The position numbers and the translations under genes are program-made. A stretch of DNA of 64,000 nucleotides from an uncultured Caulobacterales bacterium (GTDB lineage: Bacteria; Pseudomonadota; Alphaproteobacteria; Caulobacterales; Caulobacteraceae): positions 1 to 64,000 of the forward strand of contig CAIMFV010000060.1 of the NCBI GenBank assembly GCA_903840435.1, read 5' to 3'. Positions 51,810 through 60,563 of the stretch are shown in pieces. The notes below the pieces were generated by a model. It had not been told where the DNA came from. It did no database searches and saw only the letters and a list, made by a program, of their open reading frames with translations. Each line of letters opens with the position of its first letter. Position 1 is the stretch's first letter.

Positions 51810-54695
51810 ATGACCTGTCTTTTAGACCCAGTCGACACGGCGCGCGTCGAGCCAGCTGATTTGAGCCACGCGATCATCTCCCCGTTCCTTGCCGCCTGCG
51901 CGGCCAAGCCCGACGCCATCGCCTTGCGCAGCGTCGAAGGCGAGATGAGCTATGCCGAGCTTGACGCCCAGTCGAGCGCGATGGCGCAGGCGCTTGTGGC
52001 GGGCGGGGAGCTCAATGTTGACCAGCCGGTCGCCATTCTCGCCGAGCGCAGTCCGTGGCTGATTGCGGCCATGATCGCTTGCGTCAAGGAGGGCGTGGCC
52101 TTTGTGTCACTCGACACCGCTTATCCCGATGCCCGTCTCGCGCAACTGGTAAGGATTGCAAATCCGCAGCGCGTTCTGTGCCGGACCCCGCACCCTGCGG
52201 TGACGGATGAGCATGCGGCACCCGTGCTTATACTGCCGCTCGACCCTGCCCACTCGCGCGCAGGACGGGCGTCATTTCCCTGCCAGGGAAGGGCGAGCCA
52301 GGTTGCCTATCTCCTGTTCACAACCGGCACCACGGGTGCCCCCAAATGTATCGCCGTGGGCCACGCGCCGCTGCGCCAGTTCGTCGAATGGCAGGCGAAA
52401 ACCTTCGGCCTCACCGCTGCTGATCGCTTCACCATGATCTCAGGGCTTTCCCATGATCCGGTGCTGCGCGATATTTTTACCCCCCTTAGCCTCGGCGCAT
52501 CGATCGAGATTCCGCCGCCAGACGCCCTCGTGACCCCTGGTGGCCTGCCCGCCTGGCTCTCCCAATGTGGCGCCAGCGTCATCCATTTGACCCCAGCCCA
52601 CGGTCAGCTGATTACTGCCGCTGGGGCCCAACTGCCCGCCCTACGCCATGCGTTTTTTGGTGGCGACCGCTTACCACTGGCCCTGGCAAGACGGTTCCAA
52701 GCCTATGCGCCGCATGCGGCCTTGGTAAATTTCTACGGTGCAACCGAGACGCCGCAAGCCATCGCCTATTGGCCGGTCAATTTTGACGTTGCAGAACTGC
52801 ATGCGCCCATCGGCCGGGCCGTGGCAGGCTTTCGCCTTGAGCTCGACAGGGTTGATGAGAAGGGACATGGCGAGATCATCGTCTCGTCGCCCCACCTCAG
52901 CCTTGGCGAGGTTAGAACCGGCCTTCTGTCTGCCTTAAGCCCCCTTGCCACGGACGGGACCTACCGCACGGGCGATATCGGCCGACGGGACGCGGCGGGT
53001 GACTTTGTCATTGTCGGGCGTCGCGATGATCAGGTGAAGATCCGGGGCTACCGTGTGGCGCTGAATGAGATCAGCGCCGAAATCGACCGAGAGCTCGGCA
53101 CGACCGGAACACTGTCGCTCAATATTGGCACCGACGACGCCCCAAGACTTTGGAGTTTTGTCGTCGGCTCACCGGAAGGTTTGCGCCGGAGCGCCGCTGA
53201 CCTGATCGCTGCGCTCAATGCTCGACTTCCCGACTATATGGTGCCGCTTGGCGTGACCTTTGCCGAAGCCGCGCCGCTGCTGCCGAATGGCAAGGTTGAT
53301 CGGGCTGCCGTCCGGGCTCTGATTGAACGGGACCGGCCCGCGCCGCCGCTTACGCCCGCGCCAGACGCCAGCGATGTCAGCCCGCACGCTGAAGCGCTTC
53401 TCGACCAGTGGCGTGACATTCTCAACGATCCGCGCCTGACGATCGATTCAAGTTTTGCCGCAGCGGGCGGTGACAGTCTGAGCTACGTCAACGCCTATTT
53501 TGCCCTGGAAGACCTGCTCGGTCGCGCGCCTGAGGGGTGGGAGGCGATGACCATCCGCGATCTCGTCGCTGCCAAGGACCCGGCGAATGCCAAAATGGGC
53601 GCCAAATCGGGTGCCAAATTGGGCGCAAACATCGAAACGGTCATCGCGCTGAGAGCCGGCGCCTTGCTGATGGTGGTGGCGTCGCACGTCTATGGCTGGA
53701 CGTCCGACGGCGGGGTGACCGACGCCCTGTTTTGGATCGGGGGTGGAATTTTTGCGCGCCTGCAAATGAAACAAGCCGCCCAAGATGGCCGCTTGACACC
53801 CCTTTGGCGGTTTATTGGCAATATTCTCATCCCCTTAGGGATTTTTTCGGCCGTCAATGTCTGTGTTTTTGCCTGGCGTGATCATGTGATCCTTTGGCCC
53901 GCGCTCTTTGGTCTGAACGACCTGGTCGATTACGGTAACGATGCTGCCCTTCTGACGCTTATGGCGAAAAAGACCTGGGGTCTTTGGTATATTCACGCCC
54001 TGGTTCACATGGTCCTCTTCAATATCATCGGCATCTATCTTGCCCAAAGGCTGATGAAAAAGCCTGCCGATGGCGTTCGCCTCGCCGCAATCTCGCTCTT
54101 TATCCTGGGCGCCATCAGCACGCTGATTTTGCCACTGGCCTTTGGCTTAAATCCCTGGCTTGGGAAAATTCCAGGCACGTCGATTTTCCGCTATTTACCG
54201 ACCTCAAATCTTGCCACGTTCGAGATCGGCGCCCTGTTTGCTATGGCGACCGGGCGCGCCCGCTGGGTTTGGGTCGCCATTTCGATCCTCTTCGCAGCCC
54301 TAGAGGCGCCCGGCTACGGGGTCAGCATCGTCTTGGCCATGGCCTTTATCGCGATCCTCTCCGCCCTGGCGCCAAGCCTCTCCAGTCCAAAATGGCTTTA
54401 TCGCATCATCTATGAAATTTCCGGCGCCTCGCTCTTTATCTACCTCTTGCATTTCGTCCCGATCCGGATCGCCCCCAAACTCATGGGGGCCTTCGCCGAC
54501 AGCCAAATTGGCCAGGGCCTTATGCTCGTCGCGGGCGTCCTGTTCGGTTATGGGGTGTGGCGAGGCTGGAAGGCGGCCCATGGTTTGTTGTCGAAGGCCT
54601 GGGCACGGGCGGCCCGCGCGCAATGGACAAGGTCGCTTCGCGCAAGCCTTGGCGCAGGGTTTAAGCGACCTATCGTGGCCGAACCGGCAAACTGA
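51810..54695 (+). CDS. Adenylation-carrier-membrane acyltransferase fusion protein
   Basis: A 961-residue three-part protein. Residues about 30-510 are an NRPS-type adenylation domain: FTTGTTGAPK (about 170), HDPVLRDIFTPL (about 213, with the Asp that binds an amino group in amino-acid-activating domains), FYGATET (about 308), YRTGDIG (about 386), and LPNGKVDR (about 493). A carrier domain follows with the phosphopantetheine Ser in GGDSLSYV (about 554). Residues about 610-940 are a multi-span acyltransferase-3-like domain opening with ALRAGALLMVVASHVYGW. It should activate an acid, probably an amino acid, and pass it to a surface acceptor. The Met at 51810 is preferred over the open frame from 51633, which would overlap the divergent gene. 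It ends within the convergent wzz-like gene (26 bases). Confidence 0.85.
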   Translation: MTCLLDPVDTARVEPADLSHAIISPFLAACAAKPDAIALRSVEGEMSYAELDAQSSAMAQALVAGGELNVDQPVAILAERSPWLIAAMIACVKEGVAFVSLDTAYPDARLAQLVRIANPQRVLCRTPHPAVTDEHAAPVLILPLDPAHSRAGRASFPCQGRASQVAYLLFTTGTTGAPKCIAVGHAPLRQFVEWQAKTFGLTAADRFTMISGLSHDPVLRDIFTPLSLGASIEIPPPDALVTPGGLPAWLSQCGASVIHLTPAHGQLITAAGAQLPALRHAFFGGDRLPLALARRFQAYAPHAALVNFYGATETPQAIAYWPVNFDVAELHAPIGRAVAGFRLELDRVDEKGHGEIIVSSPHLSLGEVRTGLLSALSPLATDGTYRTGDIGRRDAAGDFVIVGRRDDQVKIRGYRVALNEISAEIDRELGTTGTLSLNIGTDDAPRLWSFVVGSPEGLRRSAADLIAALNARLPDYMVPLGVTFAEAAPLLPNGKVDRAAVRALIERDRPAPPLTPAPDASDVSPHAEALLDQWRDILNDPRLTIDSSFAAAGGDSLSYVNAYFALEDLLGRAPEGWEAMTIRDLVAAKDPANAKMGAKSGAKLGANIETVIALRAGALLMVVASHVYGWTSDGGVTDALFWIGGGIFARLQMKQAAQDGRLTPLWRFIGNILIPLGIFSAVNVCVFAWRDHVILWPALFGLNDLVDYGNDAALLTLMAKKTWGLWYIHALVHMVLFNIIGIYLAQRLMKKPADGVRLAAISLFILGAISTLILPLAFGLNPWLGKIPGTSIFRYLPTSNLATFEIGALFAMATGRARWVWVAISILFAALEAPGYGVSIVLAMAFIAILSALAPSLSSPKWLYRIIYEISGASLFIYLLHFVPIRIAPKLMGAFADSQIGQGLMLVAGVLFGYGVWRGWKAAHGLLSKAWARAARAQWTRSLRASLGAGFKRPIVAEPAN

Positions 54696-56067
54696 CCAAG
54701 ACGGGAATCTTGGTGAAACCTTCCACCGCCTCCGGCACGAGGAAGGTATTCTTGCGGGCAAACGAGGCCGCTAAAGCCGCGCCCGCCAAGCCAAGGCCTG
54801 CAAACAGCCCGCCGATCAGAAAGAGAATTTTGCTCGGCGAGGTCGGTTTGGCGTTCGGTTCGACCCGTGGCGATTCGATAATATTGACGCTCGGCCCAGA
54901 GCCGCTGCCGCCACCCAACTGCAAAGCGGTTTCTTTTTGACGCAGCACCTCAAGGGCGGCAGCCGCGCTTGCCTTGCGGCGCATCAGCGGGGCCAACTGA
55001 ATTTCTGCGTCTGCGACACGTTTTAGGCGCTCATCCAGCTTTGTCGCTTGGGCTTCCAAAGACGCCGCATGTTGTTCCTCGGGCGTGATCTGACTTTGGG
55101 ATTGGACCTGTTCCGCCGTCAGCTGATCATAGAGCGGGTTGCGCGTCGGTCGGGTCTTGCTGGCGTAGCGCGCGCTCTCATTGGCGAGAAAATTTTGCAC
55201 ACTGTCGATTTGCGCCTGGATGGCGCGCATGGCGTGGCTGTCAGGTTGGTAGGTGGCGGAAAGCTTCACCTGCTGTTGGCGGAGTTCTAACAGTTGCGCG
55301 CGGGCCTGAGAGGCGGCATCGGAATCCTCGGCTTCCGGAAAGGATTGGATGACACGCGGCGTGGTGCGCAAGGTGGACTGTAGCGAGGCGACCTTGGCTC
55401 TCAACTCTCCGGCAGTCCCGCGCATTTGCATGACATTGGCCATCAAACTGTTTCGGCTGTCGAGGAGGTTCTTTTTCTCCTGTTCAGGATCATAGACGCC
55501 GGTCTGCACCTTGATCTGATCGATCTGCTTGTCGACGTCAGAACTTTCGGATTCAAGGTTAGAGATTTGGCGGCGCACAACTTCGCTAACGGCGCGTGCG
55601 CCGTCCCGATCATGGTTTTCTGTATAGACGCGCAGAAAGGTTTGCAGCGTTGCGGCAGCCTTGGCTTGGCTGGGCGCAAATACCGAAACCTGAATCACGT
55701 TCGACGCCGGAACAGCTGAAACCTTGATATTTTTCATGAAGCCCTCGACCTGTTTGTCGGTCGGCGTCCCGGCAACGCCGCCGGGCTCGGCGCCGATCGC
55801 CTCCAAGGTGCGGACGGCAAGATCGCGGCTACGGATCACTTCAAGTTCAGAATTCACCACCTGCTCTTCATTGATCAACACGCCCGACCCCTCGGACGTC
55901 AGCAGGGACTGGGCGTGGCTCAGCGCCACCAGTAATTTGGCGTCGGCTTGGTATTTTTTGGGGACGATAAACATCAAAACAAGCGCCAGGAGCACTGGCG
56001 CCAGGAACGCAATCAGGATCGTGCGAACATCCCGAAATAGGAGGGCGACAACCTCACGCGTCCACAA
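54670..56067 (-). CDS. Wzc/GumC-type chain-length protein lacking the kinase domain (HfsA-like)
   Basis: Polysaccharide co-polymerase of 465 residues. An N-terminal membrane segment (TILIAFLAPVLLALVLMFIV) is followed by the Wzz domain (YQADAKLLVALS...VVNSELEVIRSRDLAVRTLEAIG), a long periplasmic coiled coil (about 170-380), and a second membrane segment near the end (ILFLIGGLFAGLGLAGAALA). It stops soon after that, so the cytoplasmic tyrosine-kinase domain of Wzc is absent; a kinase-like protein is encoded divergently at 56222. In Caulobacter holdfast synthesis HfsA and HfsB are likewise separate. The 3' end overlaps the preceding convergent gene by 26 bases. Confidence 0.9.
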   Translation of the reverse strand: MWTREVVALLFRDVRTILIAFLAPVLLALVLMFIVPKKYQADAKLLVALSHAQSLLTSEGSGVLINEEQVVNSELEVIRSRDLAVRTLEAIGAEPGGVAGTPTDKQVEGFMKNIKVSAVPASNVIQVSVFAPSQAKAAATLQTFLRVYTENHDRDGARAVSEVVRRQISNLESESSDVDKQIDQIKVQTGVYDPEQEKKNLLDSRNSLMANVMQMRGTAGELRAKVASLQSTLRTTPRVIQSFPEAEDSDAASQARAQLLELRQQQVKLSATYQPDSHAMRAIQAQIDSVQNFLANESARYASKTRPTRNPLYDQLTAEQVQSQSQITPEEQHAASLEAQATKLDERLKRVADAEIQLAPLMRRKASAAAALEVLRQKETALQLGGGSGSGPSVNIIESPRVEPNAKPTSPSKILFLIGGLFAGLGLAGAALAASFARKNTFLVPEAVEGFTKIPVLVSLPVRPR

Positions 56068-56221
56068 AGACCCTACTCCTTTGGCCGCGCTCGACCGGCA
56101 GGCCCTTGCACGAATCAGCGACTCCGACCGATTATCCCAGACTTAAGGCCAGTTTGGGAAGCGGAAGGGTTAATATGCGGCTAGTCGGCGATGTGACCGC
56201 GCCACATCCGCGCACGCCAAG

Positions 56222-56863
56222 ATGACCGAGACACTTTCTCAAGCGCGTTCCCGCGTAAAACGCGCGCCCTCTCCAGGGGCTGCACCGCCACGGTTTGATG
56301 CCGAAATGCTGGCCTTACGCAGCCACCTGGCACCGCTCCTGGAAGCAAGAAACCCTGCCGTGATCGCGATTACCGGCTGCGGGCCTGGCGAAGGCGTGAC
56401 CACGGTGGCGCGTGAGCTTAGCCGGGTCTTGGCGAGTGAAGGTCTGGAAGTGTTGTTGTGCGGTCCCTTAGACGTCCCCCAGTCTCCCGGAAGGCCAAAG
56501 ACCCTTGAGCGCAAGGTGATGCGCACGGTGGTGCCGTCACTTTCCTTTACCGACATCAGTGATTTGCATGTGCTCAAGGGGGACCGTCGCGCGCTGGTGG
56601 CGTTTCGGACCTGGGTTGAAGCGCAAAAGCAAAACTATGCCGTGGTCATTCTCGATACGCCGCCCATTCTCGAGCGGGGAGGTTGGGAGACCTTGTTTCG
56701 ACTTGAGGACGGCGTCCTCTTGGTTTTGGAGGCGGAACGCACCCGGTCTGCGGTCTTACGGGCGACCGTCGACGCCATCGCTGCGGCGGGCGGGCACGTG
56801 CTGGGGATCGTGTTCAATCGGCGGCGACGGATCATTCCCGATGTGGTGTACCAATGGCTCTAG
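56222..56863 (+). CDS. CpsD/HfsB-like kinase homologue with defective P-loop
   Basis: A 213-residue protein resembling the cytoplasmic kinase half of Wzc (bacterial tyrosine kinase family). Seen: the fold's P-loop position reads TGCGPGEGVTT, with Val at residue 59 where the ATP-binding Lys should be. The Walker B-like segment YAVVILDTPPIL (about 140) is kept. The DxD-type Walker A' segment is not evident (LLCGPLDVP instead). There is no C-terminal Tyr cluster. It is thus probably not an active kinase but may still regulate the chain-length protein encoded divergently. The next gene (export lipoprotein) starts 10 bases before its stop, so the two are coupled. Confidence 0.82.
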   Translation: MTETLSQARSRVKRAPSPGAAPPRFDAEMLALRSHLAPLLEARNPAVIAITGCGPGEGVTTVARELSRVLASEGLEVLLCGPLDVPQSPGRPKTLERKVMRTVVPSLSFTDISDLHVLKGDRRALVAFRTWVEAQKQNYAVVILDTPPILERGGWETLFRLEDGVLLVLEAERTRSAVLRATVDAIAAAGGHVLGIVFNRRRRIIPDVVYQWL

Positions 56864-57618
56864 TTCCGTCGCGTCGCCGAAACCCCCTGCCGCCGCGCGG
56901 TCTGGCGCAGCGCTCGATTTTGCTCTGCCTGTGCGCGGCACTCGGATTAGCGGGCTGTGTGCCGCCCCCCGCACCGCCCCATCGCCCAAGCTTTGGCGGG
57001 ACGGGCCTGCCCAACTCTCCAGATCCCGAATATCGGCTCAATCCCGGCGATGAGATCGACATTAGTTTCCCAAACGCGCCCGAATTTAACTCTCACCAAG
57101 TCGTCCGCGCCGATGGCGCGATTTCGCTCGAGGGCCTGAAGCCACCAGCGCCGCTCGAGGCGATTGTCGCCAATCTCTCCATTCGCGAAGTGAACCGGGT
57201 CTTAGTGGACGCCTATAGCCGCGAGCTCCGCGATCCTGTCGTGTCGGTGACCTTGAAGGCCTATGGCGCCAATGTGGTCTATGTCATGGGCGAGGTGGGG
57301 AAGCCGGGAGCGGTGCCCTTTTCAGGGACTATGAGCGCCTTGCAGGCCATTGCGGCGGCCGAAGGCCCGGTTCCGTCAGCGCGACTGCATCAGGTGCTCG
57401 TCATCCGGCGCGAGCGAAACGGCCAAACCAGCTGGCGGGTGCTCGATCTTCGCCGGGCTTTCGCCCAATCCGATTTCCGCGATGATCCACCTTTGCAGCC
57501 CAGGGATGTGGTCTATGTGCCCCGCTCGACCATTGGCGATGTCGACGCTTTTGTCGAACTTTACATTCGCAAGGTGTTGCCGATCTCGCCCAGCCTGAGT
57601 GCGAACCCGAAATGGTAG
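56854..57618 (+). CDS. Wza-like polysaccharide export lipoprotein (HfsD-like)
   Basis: Outer-membrane polysaccharide exporter of 254 residues. A lipoprotein signal ends in LGLAGC (Cys 35). The polysaccharide-export domain starts YRLNPGDEIDISFPNAPEF and VVRADGAISLEGL, followed by one SLBB-like domain (VVYVMGEVGKPGAVPFSGTMSALQAIAAAEG) and RDVVYVPRSTIGD. It is shorter than E. coli Wza (about 380), but this is usual for alphaproteobacterial members. The start overlaps the kinase-like gene by 10 bases; its own stop overlaps the start of the polymerase gene. Confidence 0.92.
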   Translation: MALVPSRRRNPLPPRGLAQRSILLCLCAALGLAGCVPPPAPPHRPSFGGTGLPNSPDPEYRLNPGDEIDISFPNAPEFNSHQVVRADGAISLEGLKPPAPLEAIVANLSIREVNRVLVDAYSRELRDPVVSVTLKAYGANVVYVMGEVGKPGAVPFSGTMSALQAIAAAEGPVPSARLHQVLVIRRERNGQTSWRVLDLRRAFAQSDFRDDPPLQPRDVVYVPRSTIGDVDAFVELYIRKVLPISPSLSANPKW

Positions 57619-58952
57619 GGGTTTCCCTGCGCGGCGAAATGCAATCGCCGTCGGACGATAAACCGCCGGGGCTGCTTGAAATCGCGTTTTTGACCTACGG
57701 CGTCATCGGACAACAAGGGGCGGTGTCGAGCACCATCCAATTCTTACAAGGTAAGGACGAGGTTACCACGGTTGGCGTCCAATCCGACCCGGTTAACGTC
57801 TTTGTCGTCGCCACCACCATGGCGGGGCTCCTCTTCCTCTTTTATCTCCGGCCAAGAATTTTGGCCCGCATTGCGGGTCTCAGCCCGTTGATCTTGACCG
57901 CATGTTGCATCGCGCTGGCGTCGAGCCTGTGGTCAGAGGCCAGGACCTTGGTGCTCAAGCGCGCCGGCGAGCATTTGTGCTCCATCTTGCTCGCCCTCTA
58001 TGTTCCCGCTCGACTGGGATTTGATGGGGCTATGCGCCTGACCGCGCGTGCCATTGGCATCTGTGCCGTTCTATCCCTGCTCGCCGGAATTTTTGTGCCG
58101 AGGCTTGGGGTGATGCACAGTTGGGGGGCTTACGGGCGCTGGAAGGGAATTTATGCGCATAAAAACCCCCTGGCCCAGGCCATGGGGGTTGGCGTTCTTT
58201 TGCAGTATTATTTAGCGGTTGCGACGCGCGAAAAGGTTTGGCGTCTCGGTGTCGCCGCCATTGAGATCGCTTTGGTGGTACTGGCCAATTCCGCCACGGT
58301 GCTCGGCGTGATCGTCTTCGCCACCGGCGCTTATGGGATTTTTCTTTTAGCCACCCGGGGCGGGGCCGTCCGACCTCTGGCCGCCATGGTGGGGGCGCCT
58401 GTGGCGGCCGCTTTCGCCATTGTGCTGATCTGCGTGCCCGAGCTTTTCCACACGCTTTCGGGGCGCGATTCCACCCTAACGGGGCGGACCGAGCTTTGGG
58501 CCTGGGTTTGGCGCATCATCCAGCAAAAGCCGTTTTTCGGCCATGGGTTTCAGGAGTTTTGGGATAGTGGCGACCCGCTCGTGGGCACCATCTGGGCTGC
58601 CATTGGCTGGCCCGCGCCAAATGCCCACAATGGATTTCTTGAGGTGGCGCTCGATCTTGGCGCTCTCGGTGTCCTGCTCGTCGCCCTGATCTTGGTCCAG
58701 GCCTTGGTGCGCTTTGTGTCGCTCTTCTCTGTGCCGGGCGCGTTAAACCAAGCGGGGGCTTCGCTGATTTTTCTGGTTGCAGTTGTCATTCACAGCGGAA
58801 CCGAGGCGGTCTTGTTTCGTCAGGAAGATATTGACTGGCTGATGGTCGCCTTTTTCAGCTTTGCCGCAGCTCAAACCTTGGCCAGCGCCCGCAAACCGAG
58901 CGAACGGCCTTTGCCAAACGTGCTGGCGCGCGCCAGACCCCTCACCGCCTGA
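57612..58952 (+). CDS. Wzy-like polysaccharide polymerase / O-antigen ligase family
   Basis: A 446-residue inner-membrane protein with about ten or more membrane segments. The family's periplasmic loop motif is visible: GRDSTLTGRTELWAWVWRII followed by GHGFQEFW, and NAHNGFLEVALDLGALGVLL. Upstream, the MHSWGAYGRWKGIYAHKNPL region matches the same family (GxxxHKN). Its place directly after wza-like (7-base overlap) and before a flippase points to polymerisation of the exported repeat unit rather than lipid A ligation. Confidence 0.88.
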   Translation: MVGVSLRGEMQSPSDDKPPGLLEIAFLTYGVIGQQGAVSSTIQFLQGKDEVTTVGVQSDPVNVFVVATTMAGLLFLFYLRPRILARIAGLSPLILTACCIALASSLWSEARTLVLKRAGEHLCSILLALYVPARLGFDGAMRLTARAIGICAVLSLLAGIFVPRLGVMHSWGAYGRWKGIYAHKNPLAQAMGVGVLLQYYLAVATREKVWRLGVAAIEIALVVLANSATVLGVIVFATGAYGIFLLATRGGAVRPLAAMVGAPVAAAFAIVLICVPELFHTLSGRDSTLTGRTELWAWVWRIIQQKPFFGHGFQEFWDSGDPLVGTIWAAIGWPAPNAHNGFLEVALDLGALGVLLVALILVQALVRFVSLFSVPGALNQAGASLIFLVAVVIHSGTEAVLFRQEDIDWLMVAFFSFAAAQTLASARKPSERPLPNVLARARPLTA

Positions 58953-59033
58953 CCCGAGACGGCGGGGCCTTGGCCCACAATTTGCTGAGCTTCGTCGGCG
59001 AGACGATGGGTTTCCCAATCCGGTCTCGCTGTC

Positions 59034-59039
59034 GAGGAG
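59034..59039 (+). promoter_or_regulatory. Ribosome binding site deciding the flippase start
   Basis: GAGGAG lies five bases before the ATG at 59045. The frame is open from a TTG at 58970 and an ATG at 59006, but neither has a comparable site. Confidence 0.7.
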
Positions 59040-59044
59040 CTTGG

Positions 59045-60514
59045 ATGTCCACATCGCGTCGACCTGCATTGCCGCCAACCCTCTGGGTCACAGCGGAAAA
59101 GCTCACCCAACAGGTCTTGTGGGTGGTGCTGTTCGCGGTGCTCGGCCCCTTGCTTGGCCCCAGGCCCTATGGCGTCTTTGCGCTTGCCATGGTCGCCTAT
59201 GGCTGGCTGGAGGCTGTGATGACCGACAGCATGGCCGAAGCGCTCCTCTTGGTGCCAGAACCCAGCCCGCACCACTATGCCGTGGCCAATCTCACCAATC
59301 TCGCAGTTGCCGTTGCGGCAAGCTGTTTTGTCGTCCTGGCGGGCTTTCCGCTCAGCATCCTCATCCATGAGCCACAGTTTCCCGCCGTGATGATGGCGCT
59401 CGCTCCCTTGCCAATCTTAGGCGCCTTGATGGCCGGGCCCATCGCCTATCTGAAACGCAAAATGCAGTTTCGCCAATTTGCCCTGCGCTCCATGTTGGGA
59501 TTGGCGATTGGCGGCGCTTTTGGCATTGTCTGTGCCTTGCACGGCGCGGGCGTCTGGTCTCTGGTGGCGCAAATTCTCGCCCAAAGGGTCGCCGAGACCT
59601 TGATCCTGTGGTCTGTCAGCGGCCCGATTTTTCAGTTCCGCTGGAATTCCTTGCTGTTCAAGGAATTGCGCGGATGCGCCGCCAGCGTTGCGCTGGCGCG
59701 AAGCTGGACCTGGCTCTCCGGTCTTGCGCCGCGTGTCATTATCGCCGCCCTACTCGGACCAACGGCTCTGGGGCTCTATTCCATCGCGTCCCGCATTGGC
59801 GATCTGATCTGCCAGGTGGTGCTCAGCCCCGCCTCCCAGGTCGCCCATTTGAAACTCATGCAATTGACCGGCGACCGAGCGGCGCTTTCGCAGGCCTTTG
59901 AGGATTTGGTTGCCCGCTTGGCTCTGGTCGCCTTTCCGGTCGCTATCGGTCTGGCCGCTGTCGCCCATGTGCTATTTCAGGACTGGCTTGGGACAAAATG
60001 GGCCGGCGCTGACGTAGCAACCGTGTGGGTGGTGCTGACCGTTTTGCCTTGGACAATCTTTTACGCCGCGACCGCGCTCTTTCTGGGCTTGCGGATCTAT
60101 CGGTTGGACCAACGGATTCAGCTTGGCCTGGCGGTCACCACAGTGATCGCAGCGCTGGTCGCCGCGCCCTATGGCCTGAATGCTGCCTGTGCGGCGCTGT
60201 TCTTCCGGTTGCTCATCCTCATGATCGTCCCCGTGGTGTTTTTTAAGCTCTATGCAGGCATCGATCTTAGACGTCTGTGGCGAGCCGTGGTCGGCCCCCT
60301 GGTCGCGGCAAGCACAATGGGCGTCTGCGTCGCCTTGGCGAGCCCCGTTTTGACGGTGTATCTGGGCGGTGAGTTGACCCTGCCCGTCTTGGTGATCCTC
60401 GGGGTCAGCCTCTATGCGGGCGCGATCTTGGTCCTTTCACCCGGGCATATGCGCAGCCTTCTCGCAGACCTCGGCGCGCTGCTGCCGCGAAGCTGGCGCG
60501 AGGCGGCACCATGA
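59045..60514 (+). CDS. Wzx-like polysaccharide flippase
   Basis: A 489-residue membrane protein with about 12-14 predicted spans, resembling the polysaccharide-transport (MOP/MATE-like) family that flips lipid-linked repeat units across the inner membrane. Seen: an early TLWVTAEKLTQQVLWVVLFAVL, FALAMVAYGWLEAVMTDS, and a mid-protein LLGPTALGLYSIASRIGDL that is characteristic of the family. It follows the polymerase gene on the same strand. Together with Wza-, Wzc- and Wzy-like proteins it completes a Wzx/Wzy-dependent export set; no initiating phosphoglycosyltransferase is present in the window. Confidence 0.88.
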   Translation: MSTSRRPALPPTLWVTAEKLTQQVLWVVLFAVLGPLLGPRPYGVFALAMVAYGWLEAVMTDSMAEALLLVPEPSPHHYAVANLTNLAVAVAASCFVVLAGFPLSILIHEPQFPAVMMALAPLPILGALMAGPIAYLKRKMQFRQFALRSMLGLAIGGAFGIVCALHGAGVWSLVAQILAQRVAETLILWSVSGPIFQFRWNSLLFKELRGCAASVALARSWTWLSGLAPRVIIAALLGPTALGLYSIASRIGDLICQVVLSPASQVAHLKLMQLTGDRAALSQAFEDLVARLALVAFPVAIGLAAVAHVLFQDWLGTKWAGADVATVWVVLTVLPWTIFYAATALFLGLRIYRLDQRIQLGLAVTTVIAALVAAPYGLNAACAALFFRLLILMIVPVVFFKLYAGIDLRRLWRAVVGPLVAASTMGVCVALASPVLTVYLGGELTLPVLVILGVSLYAGAILVLSPGHMRSLLADLGALLPRSWREAAP

Positions 60515-60563
60515 CGCGCGGCGCGTGGGATCCCTTCAACAGTCTCCGCCAGAGGGGGTGCAA

